Shown: piece by piece, positions 26,534 through 33,988 of the stretch
Numbering within the stretch: position 1 is the first letter of the stretch
Layout: every line of letters begins with the position of its first letter
NCBI RefSeq assembly: GCF_900166585.1
Contig: NZ_FVZC01000008.1
Span: 930,001 to 994,000, forward strand
Origin: Mesobacillus jeotgali
Lineage (GTDB): Bacteria > Bacillota > Bacilli > Bacillales > Cytobacillaceae
Direction of reading: 5' to 3'
Length of the DNA: 64,000 bases
Made by a program: the position numbers and the translations under genes
Notes under the pieces: model-generated
The model's database searches: none
What the model was told of the DNA's origin: nothing
The model's input: the letters and a program-made list of their open reading frames with translations, nothing else

Positions 26534-27511
26534 ATGACGAAGGAACTGGCAGATATGGTAAATGAAAAAAATCCTATTATTTGCGTTGGCGGAGCTAATA
26601 TTGATCGAAAGTTTTATGCCCAATTTGACATCACTAACGAAACTTCCAATCCAGTTAAATCTTCTACATCGGTAGGTGGAGTAGCTAGGAATATTGCAGA
26701 AAACCTTGGAAGATTAGGTGAGGAAGTCATCCTGTTAACAGCAAGAGGAAACGATGCAGAATGGCACACAATCTATGATTCATCATCCCCGTTCATGAAT
26801 CTTGAACATGTCACCCCTTTTGAAGACTATTCAACGGGAACCTATACCGCTGTTTTGGACAGGAGTGGCCATTTATCAGTCGCTTTAGCGGATATGGATA
26901 TTTACGATAAAATCACACCTGAACTGTTAAGAAGTAATATCGACATTCTCAAAAGAGCTAAATGTATCGTTGCCGATTTGAATTGTCCCAGTGAAACGAT
27001 TGATTTTCTCTGTTCTTTTACTTCTCAGCATCAAATTCCATTTGTGATCATCCCTGTTTCATCCCCAAAAATGAATAGGCTTACAAAATCGCTGCATGGT
27101 GTCAGCTGGCTGATCGTAAACAAAGATGAAACCGAAACATTCATGAACATGAAAATCCTGGATGATCAAGACTGGGAAAATGCTGTGAAGAACTGGTTAG
27201 AATTAGGAGTAAAAAATGTGATTGTCACAAATGGCTCAAAAGGCGTAATGGCGGGATTCGAAAGCGGAGAGCTATCTTACTTTCCGGCGATTGAAACGCC
27301 AAAGGTTGTTGATGTAACAGGTGCAGGAGATTCTTTTTGTTCAGGTGTCATTTACTCCTGGCTACAAAAGAAAGAAATGGACTACATCATCAAATCTGGT
27401 CTGGTAAATGCCCACAAAACCATTATGTCAAAATATACTGTTAGACAAGAGTTATCTAAAAAACAATTTATTTCAGATATGGAGGAATTATATAATGAAA
27501 CAATATATTGA
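26534..27511 (+). CDS. psuK: Pseudouridine kinase (PfkB family)
   Basis: A 325-residue PfkB kinase without the winged helix. Motifs: CVGGANIDRKFYAQF, GGVARNIAENLGRLG, and the ATP/anion-hole motif DVTGAGDSFCSG. It phosphorylates pseudouridine to pseudouridine 5'-phosphate, the substrate of the next gene. ATG 26534 has AAGGGGGG (26521-26528) at the right distance; an upstream TTG at 26510 lies in the leader. Its 3' end overlaps the psuG start by 17 bp, so the two are translationally coupled. No pseudouridine transporter gene is adjacent. Confidence 0.87.
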   Translation: MTKELADMVNEKNPIICVGGANIDRKFYAQFDITNETSNPVKSSTSVGGVARNIAENLGRLGEEVILLTARGNDAEWHTIYDSSSPFMNLEHVTPFEDYSTGTYTAVLDRSGHLSVALADMDIYDKITPELLRSNIDILKRAKCIVADLNCPSETIDFLCSFTSQHQIPFVIIPVSSPKMNRLTKSLHGVSWLIVNKDETETFMNMKILDDQDWENAVKNWLELGVKNVIVTNGSKGVMAGFESGELSYFPAIETPKVVDVTGAGDSFCSGVIYSWLQKKEMDYIIKSGLVNAHKTIMSKYTVRQELSKKQFISDMEELYNETIY

Positions 27512-28412
27512 ATTATCTGCAGAGGTACAACAAGCAAAAAAGGAAGGGAAAGCCATCGTAGCATTGGAATCCACGATTATTTCCCATGGTATGCCTTATC
27601 CGCAAAACGTTAAAATGGCCCGTGAGGTTGAGCAAATTGTTAGGGAAAACGGTGCTGTCCCAGCAACGATCGCCATCATTGATGGAAAAATAAAAATTGG
27701 TTTAACAGATGATGAATTAGAGTTATTTGGAAAAAGTTCTGGTGTTGCGAAGGTATCAAGACGTGATCTAGCACAAATCGTTGCCACAAAACAACTGGGT
27801 GCTACCACTGTTGCTTCCACAATGATTTGTGCTGACTTAGCAGATATCAAAATCTTCGTGACTGGCGGAATTGGCGGGGTCCATAAAGGGGCAGAAAGAA
27901 CCATGGATATCTCGGCTGACCTCGAAGAACTGGCTCAAACAGATGTAGCTGTTATCTGTGCAGGTGCTAAATCAATCCTTGACCTGGCGCTTACTATGGA
28001 ATACCTCGAAACAAAAGGTGTACCGGTAATTGGTTATGAAACTGAATATCTTCCAGCATTCTATACAAGAAAAAGCGAACATAAATTAAACTTCTCCACC
28101 GATTCGGTCGATGTTATTGCCGAATCATTAAAAACAAAATGGGAACTAAACCTTAAAGGCGGGGCAGTAATCGCAAACCCAATTCCAGAAGAATTTGCCA
28201 TGGATGAAGACTATATCAATTCAATTATCGATCAAGCAGTAAAAGAAGCAGAAGAAAAACATATCATCGGGAAAGACAGCACACCATTCCTGCTCGGTAA
28301 AATCAAAGAATTAACAAACGGTAAAAGCCTTGATGCCAATATCGAATTAGTAAAACACAATGCGAAAGTAGGAACACAAATTGCTGTAAGCTTTAACAAC
28401 CAGACGAAATAA
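27495..28412 (+). CDS. psuG: Pseudouridine-5'-phosphate glycosidase
   Basis: A 305-residue enzyme that splits pseudouridine 5'-phosphate to uracil and ribose 5-phosphate. Family marks: ALESTIISHGMPYPQN, SRRDLAQIVA, GATTVASTMICA and FVTGGIGGVHKGAE, plus the conserved Lys in CAGAKSILD. ATG 27495 is chosen because GGAGG (27481-27485) precedes it and the product then begins MKQYIELS like other PsuG proteins; a longer frame to 27408 lies wholly inside psuK. It ends before a long hairpin terminator. Confidence 0.93.
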   Translation: MKQYIELSAEVQQAKKEGKAIVALESTIISHGMPYPQNVKMAREVEQIVRENGAVPATIAIIDGKIKIGLTDDELELFGKSSGVAKVSRRDLAQIVATKQLGATTVASTMICADLADIKIFVTGGIGGVHKGAERTMDISADLEELAQTDVAVICAGAKSILDLALTMEYLETKGVPVIGYETEYLPAFYTRKSEHKLNFSTDSVDVIAESLKTKWELNLKGGAVIANPIPEEFAMDEDYINSIIDQAVKEAEEKHIIGKDSTPFLLGKIKELTNGKSLDANIELVKHNAKVGTQIAVSFNNQTK

Positions 28413-28425
28413 TTTGAAAGAGAGA

Positions 28426-28491
28426 CGCAGCTTCTATAAAGTGGAATCTATTAATCTTGTTTTCTGCTTTATAGAAGTGTGCGCTTTTTTT
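28426..28491 (+). terminator. Terminator after psuG
   Basis: CTTCTATAAAG pairs perfectly with CTTTATAGAAG across a 26-base loop, extended by CGCA/TGCG and followed by CTTTTTTTT. Confidence 0.8.
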
Positions 28492-28552
28492 TATTCGCTG
28501 GCAGATTACTTGGTCATAAATTAACTAGATAATTTAAATACGTTTTAAATAA

Positions 28553-28581
28553 TTGAAATATTCCCAATAGTTTAATATAAT
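28553..28581 (+). promoter_or_regulatory. Sigma-A promoter of the truncated transporter gene
   Basis: -35 TTGAAA (28553-28558), 17-bp spacer, consensus -10 TATAAT (28576-28581). It drives a leader of about 110 nt that contains an intrinsic terminator before the start codon. Confidence 0.7.
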
Positions 28582-28587
28582 ACAATT

Positions 28588-28680
28588 AAATATTTTGGGT
28601 TTCTATCGGGAAGGCTCTTCAAAGTCTTGTCAATTAGTAAAAACTCAGTTCCATACCCGTGGACTGAGTTTTTTTATTTT
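28588..28680 (+). promoter_or_regulatory. Attenuator-like 5' leader of unrecognised class
   Basis: About 50 nt of leader precede a clear intrinsic terminator (AAAAACTCAGT/ACTGAGTTTTT, 28639-28673, then a T-run) that sits upstream of the RBS. The terminator loop contains CCCG (28656-28659), complementary to CGGG at 28607-28610, which could form a pseudoknot or competing pair. This layout is that of a riboswitch or protein-controlled attenuator, but I cannot match it to a known family. Confidence 0.5.
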
Positions 28681-28699
28681 TGGTGGAGAGGAGAATATA

Positions 28700-29163
28700 G
28701 TGAATACATCTATTGAGAAGGAATTCTCAACTGTGGAAGCAAGGCAGGGGCTTATTATCAGTTTTCTAGCTGTTGGTTATGTCCTCCTGGAGATATTTCC
28801 AGCGGGCTTTATCAAACTGCTTGTTTCTATTGTTATCATAGGAGTCATTTTTTGGATCCTGCCGCGGACAAAAGGATCTCTAATGATTATAAGCATTACA
28901 CTTTTAATTTTAGGGATAATTTTTATGGTTATTTACGGAGCATCACTAGATGAGTGGATGAATGCAGCGAGGGTTAATCTTACACTGGTTGCCATCTTTC
29001 TATTTACACCGCTTCTTGGAATTCCTGTCAGGACAGGGGGTTATGTCGAAAGTTTGAAGCTGGTCCTTTCCAGAAGAATGAACAACCCAAATTATCTGTT
29101 TGCGGGCAGCAGTTTTTTAAGCCACTTTCTAGGCATTGTCTTAAACATCGGTGCAGTATCGAT
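28700..29163 (+). pseudogene. N-terminal half of a multi-pass transporter, truncated by a deletion
   Basis: GTG 28700 follows a strong GGTGGAGAGGAG RBS. The product reads VNTSIEKEFSTVEARQ and then about five hydrophobic segments to SHFLGIVLNIGAVSI (near 29158). After that the frame runs into the tail of a GH32 gene in the wrong register and stops at 29230. I do not recognise the permease family; the segment lengths suggest a secondary transporter. Promoter, leader and RBS are intact, so a truncated membrane peptide may still be made. Confidence 0.6.
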
Positions 29164-29603
29164 TGAATACCGGGGAATTGACCATCTCGGAAACTGGCGG
29201 AGAAATTGGGAACCATTCAGACCAGTATGAACTTGATCTTAATTTTAACAGAATCCAAAGTAATAAATTCGGCATTGAATTGTTTGCTTCTGAAACAGAA
29301 GGGCTTGTACTGGAATTTGACCGAGAACAGCAGATAGTGAGCTTGAATCGTGAGAATTTCGAAGCTGAGTTTGGCAGAGAATACGGTTATGTAAGAAGCG
29401 CTGAGTTTAGAATGGAGGATTTTGTAAAGGTACAGGTTTTTGTTGACCACAGCATCGCGGAGATTTTTATCAATGACGGGGAAGTCGTATTTACTGCCCG
29501 TGTTTTCCCTAAAGCCGTATCAAAGGGAATCAGGATCTTTAGCGAGGGTAATCTAAGCTGCAGCTACACTCTGTATGAGCTTGCACAAGGGATTCCGATT
29601 TAA
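29160..29603 (+). pseudogene. C-terminal fragment of a GH32 sucrose-6-phosphate hydrolase
   Basis: The frame reads SETGGEIGNHSDQYELDL, then ASETEGLVLEFDREQQ, VQVFVDHSIAEIFINDGEVV and FTARVFPKAVSKGIRIFSEG. The VDHSIAEIFINDGE motif is the signature of the C-terminal beta-sandwich of GH32 invertases (ScrB/SacA). The catalytic five-bladed propeller is missing, so the fragment cannot be active. It is fused by an apparent deletion to the transporter fragment on its left. Confidence 0.75.
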
Positions 29604-29870
29604 AGGTGACAAAACTGCAATCAATCGGAGCTTATATTGATTTGTTAGATCGCGCAGCAGAAAGATTGCGTAAAACATAATGATGAAGATTTGGAATCAT
29701 AGAGTCTGAAAGAAAGATACCTGTAATTAATGGAATATGAAAAAGAAATTATGACTTTATTATTCTGGCTTTATCGGAATATATATGATATGGTCGTGGC
29801 AGATGGCAGATCCTTCAATAAATTAAAGGATCTGCCATCTATTTATATATTTTTTTAGGAGGAATGGGAT
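29604..29870 (+). other. Intergenic stretch with a long perfect hairpin
   Basis: Contains a GTG-started 24-codon frame (29606-29680) without RBS, probably debris. A 15-bp perfect inverted repeat AGATGGCAGATCCTT (29801-29815) / AAGGATCTGCCATCT (29826-29840) follows, with a T-rich tail, and acts as a terminator in front of the next gene. Nothing else recognisable. Confidence 0.6.
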
Positions 29871-29939
29871 ATGAAAGTGGAAATGAAGTTTTGCACGGTG
29901 TTTAGTTTCAGCAAGGAGGCGAACTACTATGAGCCTTAG
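29871..29939 (+). CDS. Possible 22-residue leader peptide overlapping the GreA-like gene
   Basis: ATG 29871 is preceded by AGGAGGAA (29857-29864) and encodes MKVEMKFCTVFSFSKEANYYEP. Its stop (29937-29939) lies 11 bases inside the next gene, and it covers the next gene's own AAGGAGGC. This could couple translation or be a regulatory leader. It could also be a chance frame created by two RBS-like sequences; no family known. Confidence 0.35.
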   Translation: MKVEMKFCTVFSFSKEANYYEP

Positions 29940-30372
29940 CCAGATATCACACATTGAATCGACAAAAGAAACTTTCCTAAAGCAGCTCGTCTTTATAGAA
30001 GAGAACTTTAATGAGTTAAATAACATGTACCTGTATTCAACTCCAATACAGGAAAGAGTCAAGAATTTTCTAAGTCTCTATATTAGTGAATTGGAGAGCT
30101 ATATAAAAGATGGTGGCTGGAATGGTCCTTTGTCAAAGGTGTTCATTGGCACAAAAGTAACAGTCCAGTTTAAAGATGAAAGTGAAACTGAAACTGAAGA
30201 CTATATTATAAGCCTGCCCGATCAATCAGACCCGGATGCTAACCGTATCTCATTTTTATCACCGGTTGGAAGGCAGCTTTTGTTGAAAAATGTGGGAGAT
30301 GAGATTTCTTTGGTTGTTCCAAATGGTACAGTTTCTTTATCAATCAAAAGAATATCCTTTTCTGGAAACTGA
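29929..30372 (+). CDS. GreA/GreB-type transcription elongation factor-like protein
   Basis: A 147-residue protein: an N-terminal helical region (1-75) in place of the long GreA coiled coil, then a GreA C-terminal FKBP-like domain (VFIGTKVTVQFKDESETETEDYIISLP, SFLSPVGRQLLLKNVGDEISLVVPNGTVSLSIKRI). SPVGRxLLxxxVGDxV is the family signature. Proteins of this type (Rnk/YvyD-neighbour GreA paralogues) bind RNA polymerase, but without the full coiled coil transcript cleavage is doubtful. AAGGAGGC (29913-29920) precedes ATG 29929. Confidence 0.75.
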   Translation: MSLSQISHIESTKETFLKQLVFIEENFNELNNMYLYSTPIQERVKNFLSLYISELESYIKDGGWNGPLSKVFIGTKVTVQFKDESETETEDYIISLPDQSDPDANRISFLSPVGRQLLLKNVGDEISLVVPNGTVSLSIKRISFSGN

Positions 30373-30506
30373 ACATAGATTGGATTTGATTATAAGGGAT
30401 ACTGGCAAAAAGCTTTTTTTCTCAATAAGTTTCGCCTCTCTACTGGTTATTTTTGAGAAGGGCTTCTTAACAGCCAGTCCTGTTAAACGGAATATCATTT
30501 CTTGAA

Positions 30507-30541
30507 ACATAGGGGTAACGAAATGAACCCCTATGTTCTTT
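30507..30541 (+). terminator. Terminator after the GreA-like gene
   Basis: Ten-bp perfect stem ACATAGGGGT/ACCCCTATGT followed by TCTTTTC. Confidence 0.8.
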
Positions 30542-30575
30542 TCTTTAACATAAGACTCTTAATCCTCTTTACAAT

Positions 30576-31466
30576 TCAGCTTCTTCTCAGATAAATGCGG
30601 GTACCTGCTTCATTTAAAACGATAGAAAGTAGGATGATGCATACTCCCAGCCACTGAAGCGGAGTGACCGTTTCTGATAAAATCAGCCTGGCTGAAATGA
30701 GTGCGATAGGCAGCTCAATCGAGGTAATGATATTAGCCACTCCCCCCGATATCAATGGAGCACCGACCGCAAAGAACAAAGGCGGCAGAATTGCCCCAAA
30801 CAGCGACACTCCAAAACCAGTGAATAGAAGATTTTGAGACAATGGCAGAACAGATGGGAAATCTCGTATGAATAGAACTGTGACTAAAATTGCCGAACCT
30901 GTAACCATTAAAGAGCTGCGGATCCAGGGATCGACCTCGACAGCGACTTTTCCGCTGAAATATATGAATCCAGCATATGTGAATGCTGACAAGATACCAA
31001 ATATGATTCCAACAAAATGAAGGCTATGTATGCTTCCTGTAGACAAGTTTGATGCAAGAAATACGCCTATCAATATCAAAATAATAGATAGGACGGTAAC
31101 TGGGGCCGGCTTAACTTTTTGGAAAATCCACTCCAAGATAATGCCGATCCAGATGAATTGGAACATTAATATAATTGCTATTGATGCCGGAAGATACTGC
31201 ATGGCACCATAGTAAAAAATACTTGTTAATCCAACAAAACAACCTGTCATCATAATTTGCAGGGTATTTTGCTTATTTAATCCTCTTAAACTTGATCTCT
31301 TCACAAGTGTAAAAGTCCATAATAAAAGAAACGAAATAGACATTTGAACAATGTTGATTTGACCAAGTGTATAGCCGTTGCTAAACCCCGATTTAACAAA
31401 TATTGGAGTAAACCCATAGAAACTAGCACCTGCGAAAACAAAAAAAATACCCTTGTTTTTTTTCAT
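30576..31466 (-). CDS. EamA/DMT family transporter
   Basis: A 296-residue protein with ten membrane segments in two EamA repeats (starting GIFFVFAGASFYGFTPIFVKSGF and GIIFGILSAFTYAGFIYFSGKVAV). The closing LQWLGVCIILLSIVL is typical of drug/metabolite exporters. ATG 31466 on the complement has an AGGAGG-type RBS. A terminator separates it from the EutH gene upstream, so it is probably an independent transcript. Substrate unknown. Confidence 0.85.
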   Translation of the reverse strand: MKKNKGIFFVFAGASFYGFTPIFVKSGFSNGYTLGQINIVQMSISFLLLWTFTLVKRSSLRGLNKQNTLQIMMTGCFVGLTSIFYYGAMQYLPASIAIILMFQFIWIGIILEWIFQKVKPAPVTVLSIILILIGVFLASNLSTGSIHSLHFVGIIFGILSAFTYAGFIYFSGKVAVEVDPWIRSSLMVTGSAILVTVLFIRDFPSVLPLSQNLLFTGFGVSLFGAILPPLFFAVGAPLISGGVANIITSIELPIALISARLILSETVTPLQWLGVCIILLSIVLNEAGTRIYLRRS

Positions 31467-31514
31467 AGTTGGACCTCCTGGATGACAAAACTAGTAAGTT
31501 ATAAAAATAAATCC

Positions 31515-31541
31515 AAAAGACGTGCGGATGCACGTCTTTTA
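31515..31541. terminator. Terminator after eutH (minus strand), usable both ways
   Basis: AAAAGACGTGC/GCACGTCTTTT with a GGAT loop, flanked by A and T runs. Confidence 0.85.
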
Positions 31542-31556
31542 TAGTTTAAAAACCAC

Positions 31557-32612
31557 TTATTCTCTGACAGAGAAATAGGCGATTATAGCTGCCAGAATTC
31601 CTGCTGTCAGCTTTCCGGCAATCATTGGGGCAATAAAGCTTTTATCAATCGACCCTACAAATCCGAGGTGACTGCCAAATACAAAAGCACCACTGACTGC
31701 AAAAGCGGTGTTCACTACTTTTCCTCGGACGTTTAAATCATTGAACCTGGTAAACATCGGAATATGGTGAGCTAATGATGATAGCAAACCAATTAATGAA
31801 TGATCATTTAATCCCGTTTTTTCGCTTAATTTTAAAATCGGCTTTTTAAGTATCCATTTCAGGAAATAAACAAAAGGAAACGCCCCAGCAAGTATGATGG
31901 TAATATTTCCTACCGTTTTAAAACTCTCCTCGATTGGAACCAGATTTTGTATTAGAATCACTCCTGTCAGAGTTTGAAATGCCACGATCACCAATCCAAT
32001 GATCAATACGCTTTCAATAACTTTTGAAAACCATATAAACATTTTTGTGGTAGCGGCTGGAAACTTCAAGAGAGATACCATTATGATGATTGAAAGTAAA
32101 ATAGTAGGCAGCAGGTTTTTAGCCATCCACATGATGTCAAATCCATAGAGCATCCCACCGATGATGCTGCCAATCGGGATTGTCATTAAGCCAATCAGAA
32201 TGCCTCTGGAAAAGTGAGGATAGTCCTTCTTGTCGATTAGATTCAAAGCAACCGGGATTGTAAATACCAACGTAGGTCCCATCATGGTACCTAAAAACAC
32301 CCATGAAAAATTAGCAGCGTCTTGATCAATGGCCATTTCAACTGCAAGTTTATAACCGCCCATATCAAGGGCAAGCAAGGTAGAGGCAAACATCGATGGA
32401 TCAGCCCCCATCTTGGCATAAATGGGGGACACAAGCGGGATAAAAAAATCAGCCAGTACAGGAGCTAACGATATAATGCCGATCATGGATAACGATAGTG
32501 CCCCCATGCTATAAAAGGCTTTTGAAAATTCTTCCCCTATTTTAAGTTTGTTTCCTAAAACCTTATCAATCCCTGCAATGACAATAAAAATCGCAATTAA
32601 GTTAATGATCAT
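31557..32612 (-). CDS. eutH: EutH-type ethanolamine permease
   Basis: A 351-residue protein with about ten membrane segments matching EutH: AFYSMGALSLSMIGIISLAPVLA, DPSMFASTLLALDMGGYKLA, FLGTMMGPTLVFTIPVAL, and the C-terminal FAVSGAFVFGSHLGFV. EutH facilitates ethanolamine uptake. No eutABC lyase or microcompartment genes are nearby; instead it follows an M24 peptidase gene behind a sigma-54 promoter, so the substrate may be an amine released by, or related to, that peptidase. Slightly shorter than the usual 370-410. RBS GAGTGGGA upstream of ATG 32612. Confidence 0.85.
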   Translation of the reverse strand: MIINLIAIFIVIAGIDKVLGNKLKIGEEFSKAFYSMGALSLSMIGIISLAPVLADFFIPLVSPIYAKMGADPSMFASTLLALDMGGYKLAVEMAIDQDAANFSWVFLGTMMGPTLVFTIPVALNLIDKKDYPHFSRGILIGLMTIPIGSIIGGMLYGFDIMWMAKNLLPTILLSIIIMVSLLKFPAATTKMFIWFSKVIESVLIIGLVIVAFQTLTGVILIQNLVPIEESFKTVGNITIILAGAFPFVYFLKWILKKPILKLSEKTGLNDHSLIGLLSSLAHHIPMFTRFNDLNVRGKVVNTAFAVSGAFVFGSHLGFVGSIDKSFIAPMIAGKLTAGILAAIIAYFSVRE

Positions 32613-32680
32613 TTATTCCCACTCTTATTCCTCAGCTGATTAGTTTCCATTGAACTTGCTTCTTTGCTTGATAAGCGCAT

Positions 32681-33784
32681 TCAGAAAGTGCCCTTAACCA
32701 CTTGTAAATCTTTAGGGAATTTGGTTAACACTTCACAACCGTTATCAGTTATGACTACATCATCCTCGATTCTGATGCCGCCCAATCCCGGTATGTAAAT
32801 GCCAGGTTCTACTGTAAGAACCATTCCTGTTTTTAAGCTGTTTTCATTTTCTGAATGCAACGATGGCTCTTCATGAATATTTATTCCCAAACCATGCCCG
32901 ATTCTATGAGGGAAATATGGTCCATAGCCATTGGCTGAAATCTCATGTCTTGCAGCTGAATCAATGTTCCTGATTCGGTTGCCAGGCTTGCACTCTTTCA
33001 GTGCCGATGCATTTGCCTTCAGGACGGTTTCATACATCTTTTTCACTTCATCCTTCAGCTCCTTGAATATCACCGTTCTCGTAATATCTGAGCAGTAACC
33101 CTCGTATTTAACACCGAGATCGAATATGACAGTATCTCCTGACTTCAATTGGTTTTCGCCAGTTTCGCCATGCGGCTTGCTTGAATTATTGCCAAACAGC
33201 ACCATAGGTGAGAAAGACAACTCTCTAATACCAGCTTTTTTTAATTTATATTCGATTTCTGCGAGTACTTCTAATTCTGTTACTCCTTCTTTTAAGGCAT
33301 CTATCCCGATATTTATGGCATAGTCAGCATAGGTGGCCGCTGTTTTTAATTTTTTAATTTCCTCAGGACGCTTAATCATCCTCATGCCAGTAAGTTTGGG
33401 GTCCAGGTTCTTAATCCTGGTGTTAGGGAACATCTGCTTCAAGTGGCGAACATTTTTAAGAGAAAGGCAGCTCACTTCTACCGCAAGCTCCTTAATAGTT
33501 CCTGTTGCATCTCCATAAAATCTGGAGATTTTTTCCCAGACATTTTCAGAATCAGTATAAGTGAGCGAATCATAATCCCATCCAGATTCCAACAACATTT
33601 CCATCTCCATCTCCGGCAGTACAAACAAAGGTTTATGGCCAATTAAAAAAATACCTACGAAACGTTCATGAGGTTCATAATCAAAACCAGACAAGTAATA
33701 AATATTTTCCTTCGATGTAATTAATCCAGCCATCCAATCCTGATTTCTTAAATATTCATTTAAAACGACAATTTTTTCATTCAT
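32681..33784 (-). CDS. M24 family metallopeptidase (Xaa-Pro aminopeptidase-like)
   Basis: A 367-residue pita-bread metalloenzyme. The N-terminal creatinase-like domain (1-130) is followed by the catalytic domain with the five metal ligands in FDLGVKYEGYCSDITRT (two Asp), HRIGHGLGINIHEEPSL (His), EPGIYIPG (Glu) and RIEDDV (Glu). The family includes prolidases, Xaa-Pro aminopeptidases and creatinase-type C-N hydrolases. It is the first gene behind a consensus sigma-54 promoter and is followed by eutH after 68 bp. A role in nitrogen acquisition from a peptide or amine is inferred. AAAGGGGAA precedes ATG 33784. Confidence 0.87.
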   Translation of the reverse strand: MNEKIVVLNEYLRNQDWMAGLITSKENIYYLSGFDYEPHERFVGIFLIGHKPLFVLPEMEMEMLLESGWDYDSLTYTDSENVWEKISRFYGDATGTIKELAVEVSCLSLKNVRHLKQMFPNTRIKNLDPKLTGMRMIKRPEEIKKLKTAATYADYAINIGIDALKEGVTELEVLAEIEYKLKKAGIRELSFSPMVLFGNNSSKPHGETGENQLKSGDTVIFDLGVKYEGYCSDITRTVIFKELKDEVKKMYETVLKANASALKECKPGNRIRNIDSAARHEISANGYGPYFPHRIGHGLGINIHEEPSLHSENENSLKTGMVLTVEPGIYIPGLGGIRIEDDVVITDNGCEVLTKFPKDLQVVKGTF

Positions 33785-33810
33785 ATAGATTCCCCTTTCA
33801 GTTATCTATA

Positions 33811-33826
33811 TGCAAGTTTTGTGCCA
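33811..33826 (-). promoter_or_regulatory. Sigma-54 (-24/-12) promoter of the M24-eutH unit
   Basis: On the minus strand TGGCAC-N5-TTGCA, a perfect match to the sigma-54 consensus, about 27 bp before the start codon of the M24 gene and 160 bp from the 3' end of a sigma-54 activator gene. Confidence 0.88.
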
Positions 33827-33883
33827 ATCCTATTGATAGCGGAATTCACTAATCACAGCCTAAATGATATGTAAATGTTTTTA

Positions 33884-33920
33884 TACACTTTATTAACGAA
33901 GTGTAAAGGTTTTAATACAC
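33884..33920. promoter_or_regulatory. Upstream activator binding site (inverted repeats)
   Basis: TACACTT-N8-AAGTGTA (33884-33905) overlaps a second repeat GTGTA-N10-TACAC (33901-33920). They lie 58-94 bp upstream of the -24 element, the usual place for a bacterial enhancer bound by the sigma-54 activator. Confidence 0.65.
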
Positions 33921-33936
33921 CAAATATCCTGAAAAT

Positions 33937-33988
33937 AAAAAAAGGGAAGAAAGATATCCAGGGCTGGACATCTTTCTTCCCTTTTTTT
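33937..33988 (-). terminator. Terminator of the sigma-54 activator gene
   Basis: A long stem, AAAAAAAGGGAAGAAAGAT pairing with ATCTTTCTTCCCTTTTTTT, that overlaps the activator stop codon. Confidence 0.88.

Noticed and set aside
27408..27494. Longer N-terminus of psuG
   Set aside because: It lies wholly inside psuK, lacks an RBS and would not match the PsuG N-terminus; ATG 27495 has a GGAGG.
28595..28699. Extended start of the truncated transporter at 28595
   Set aside because: That segment contains the attenuator terminator; GTG 28700 has the RBS.
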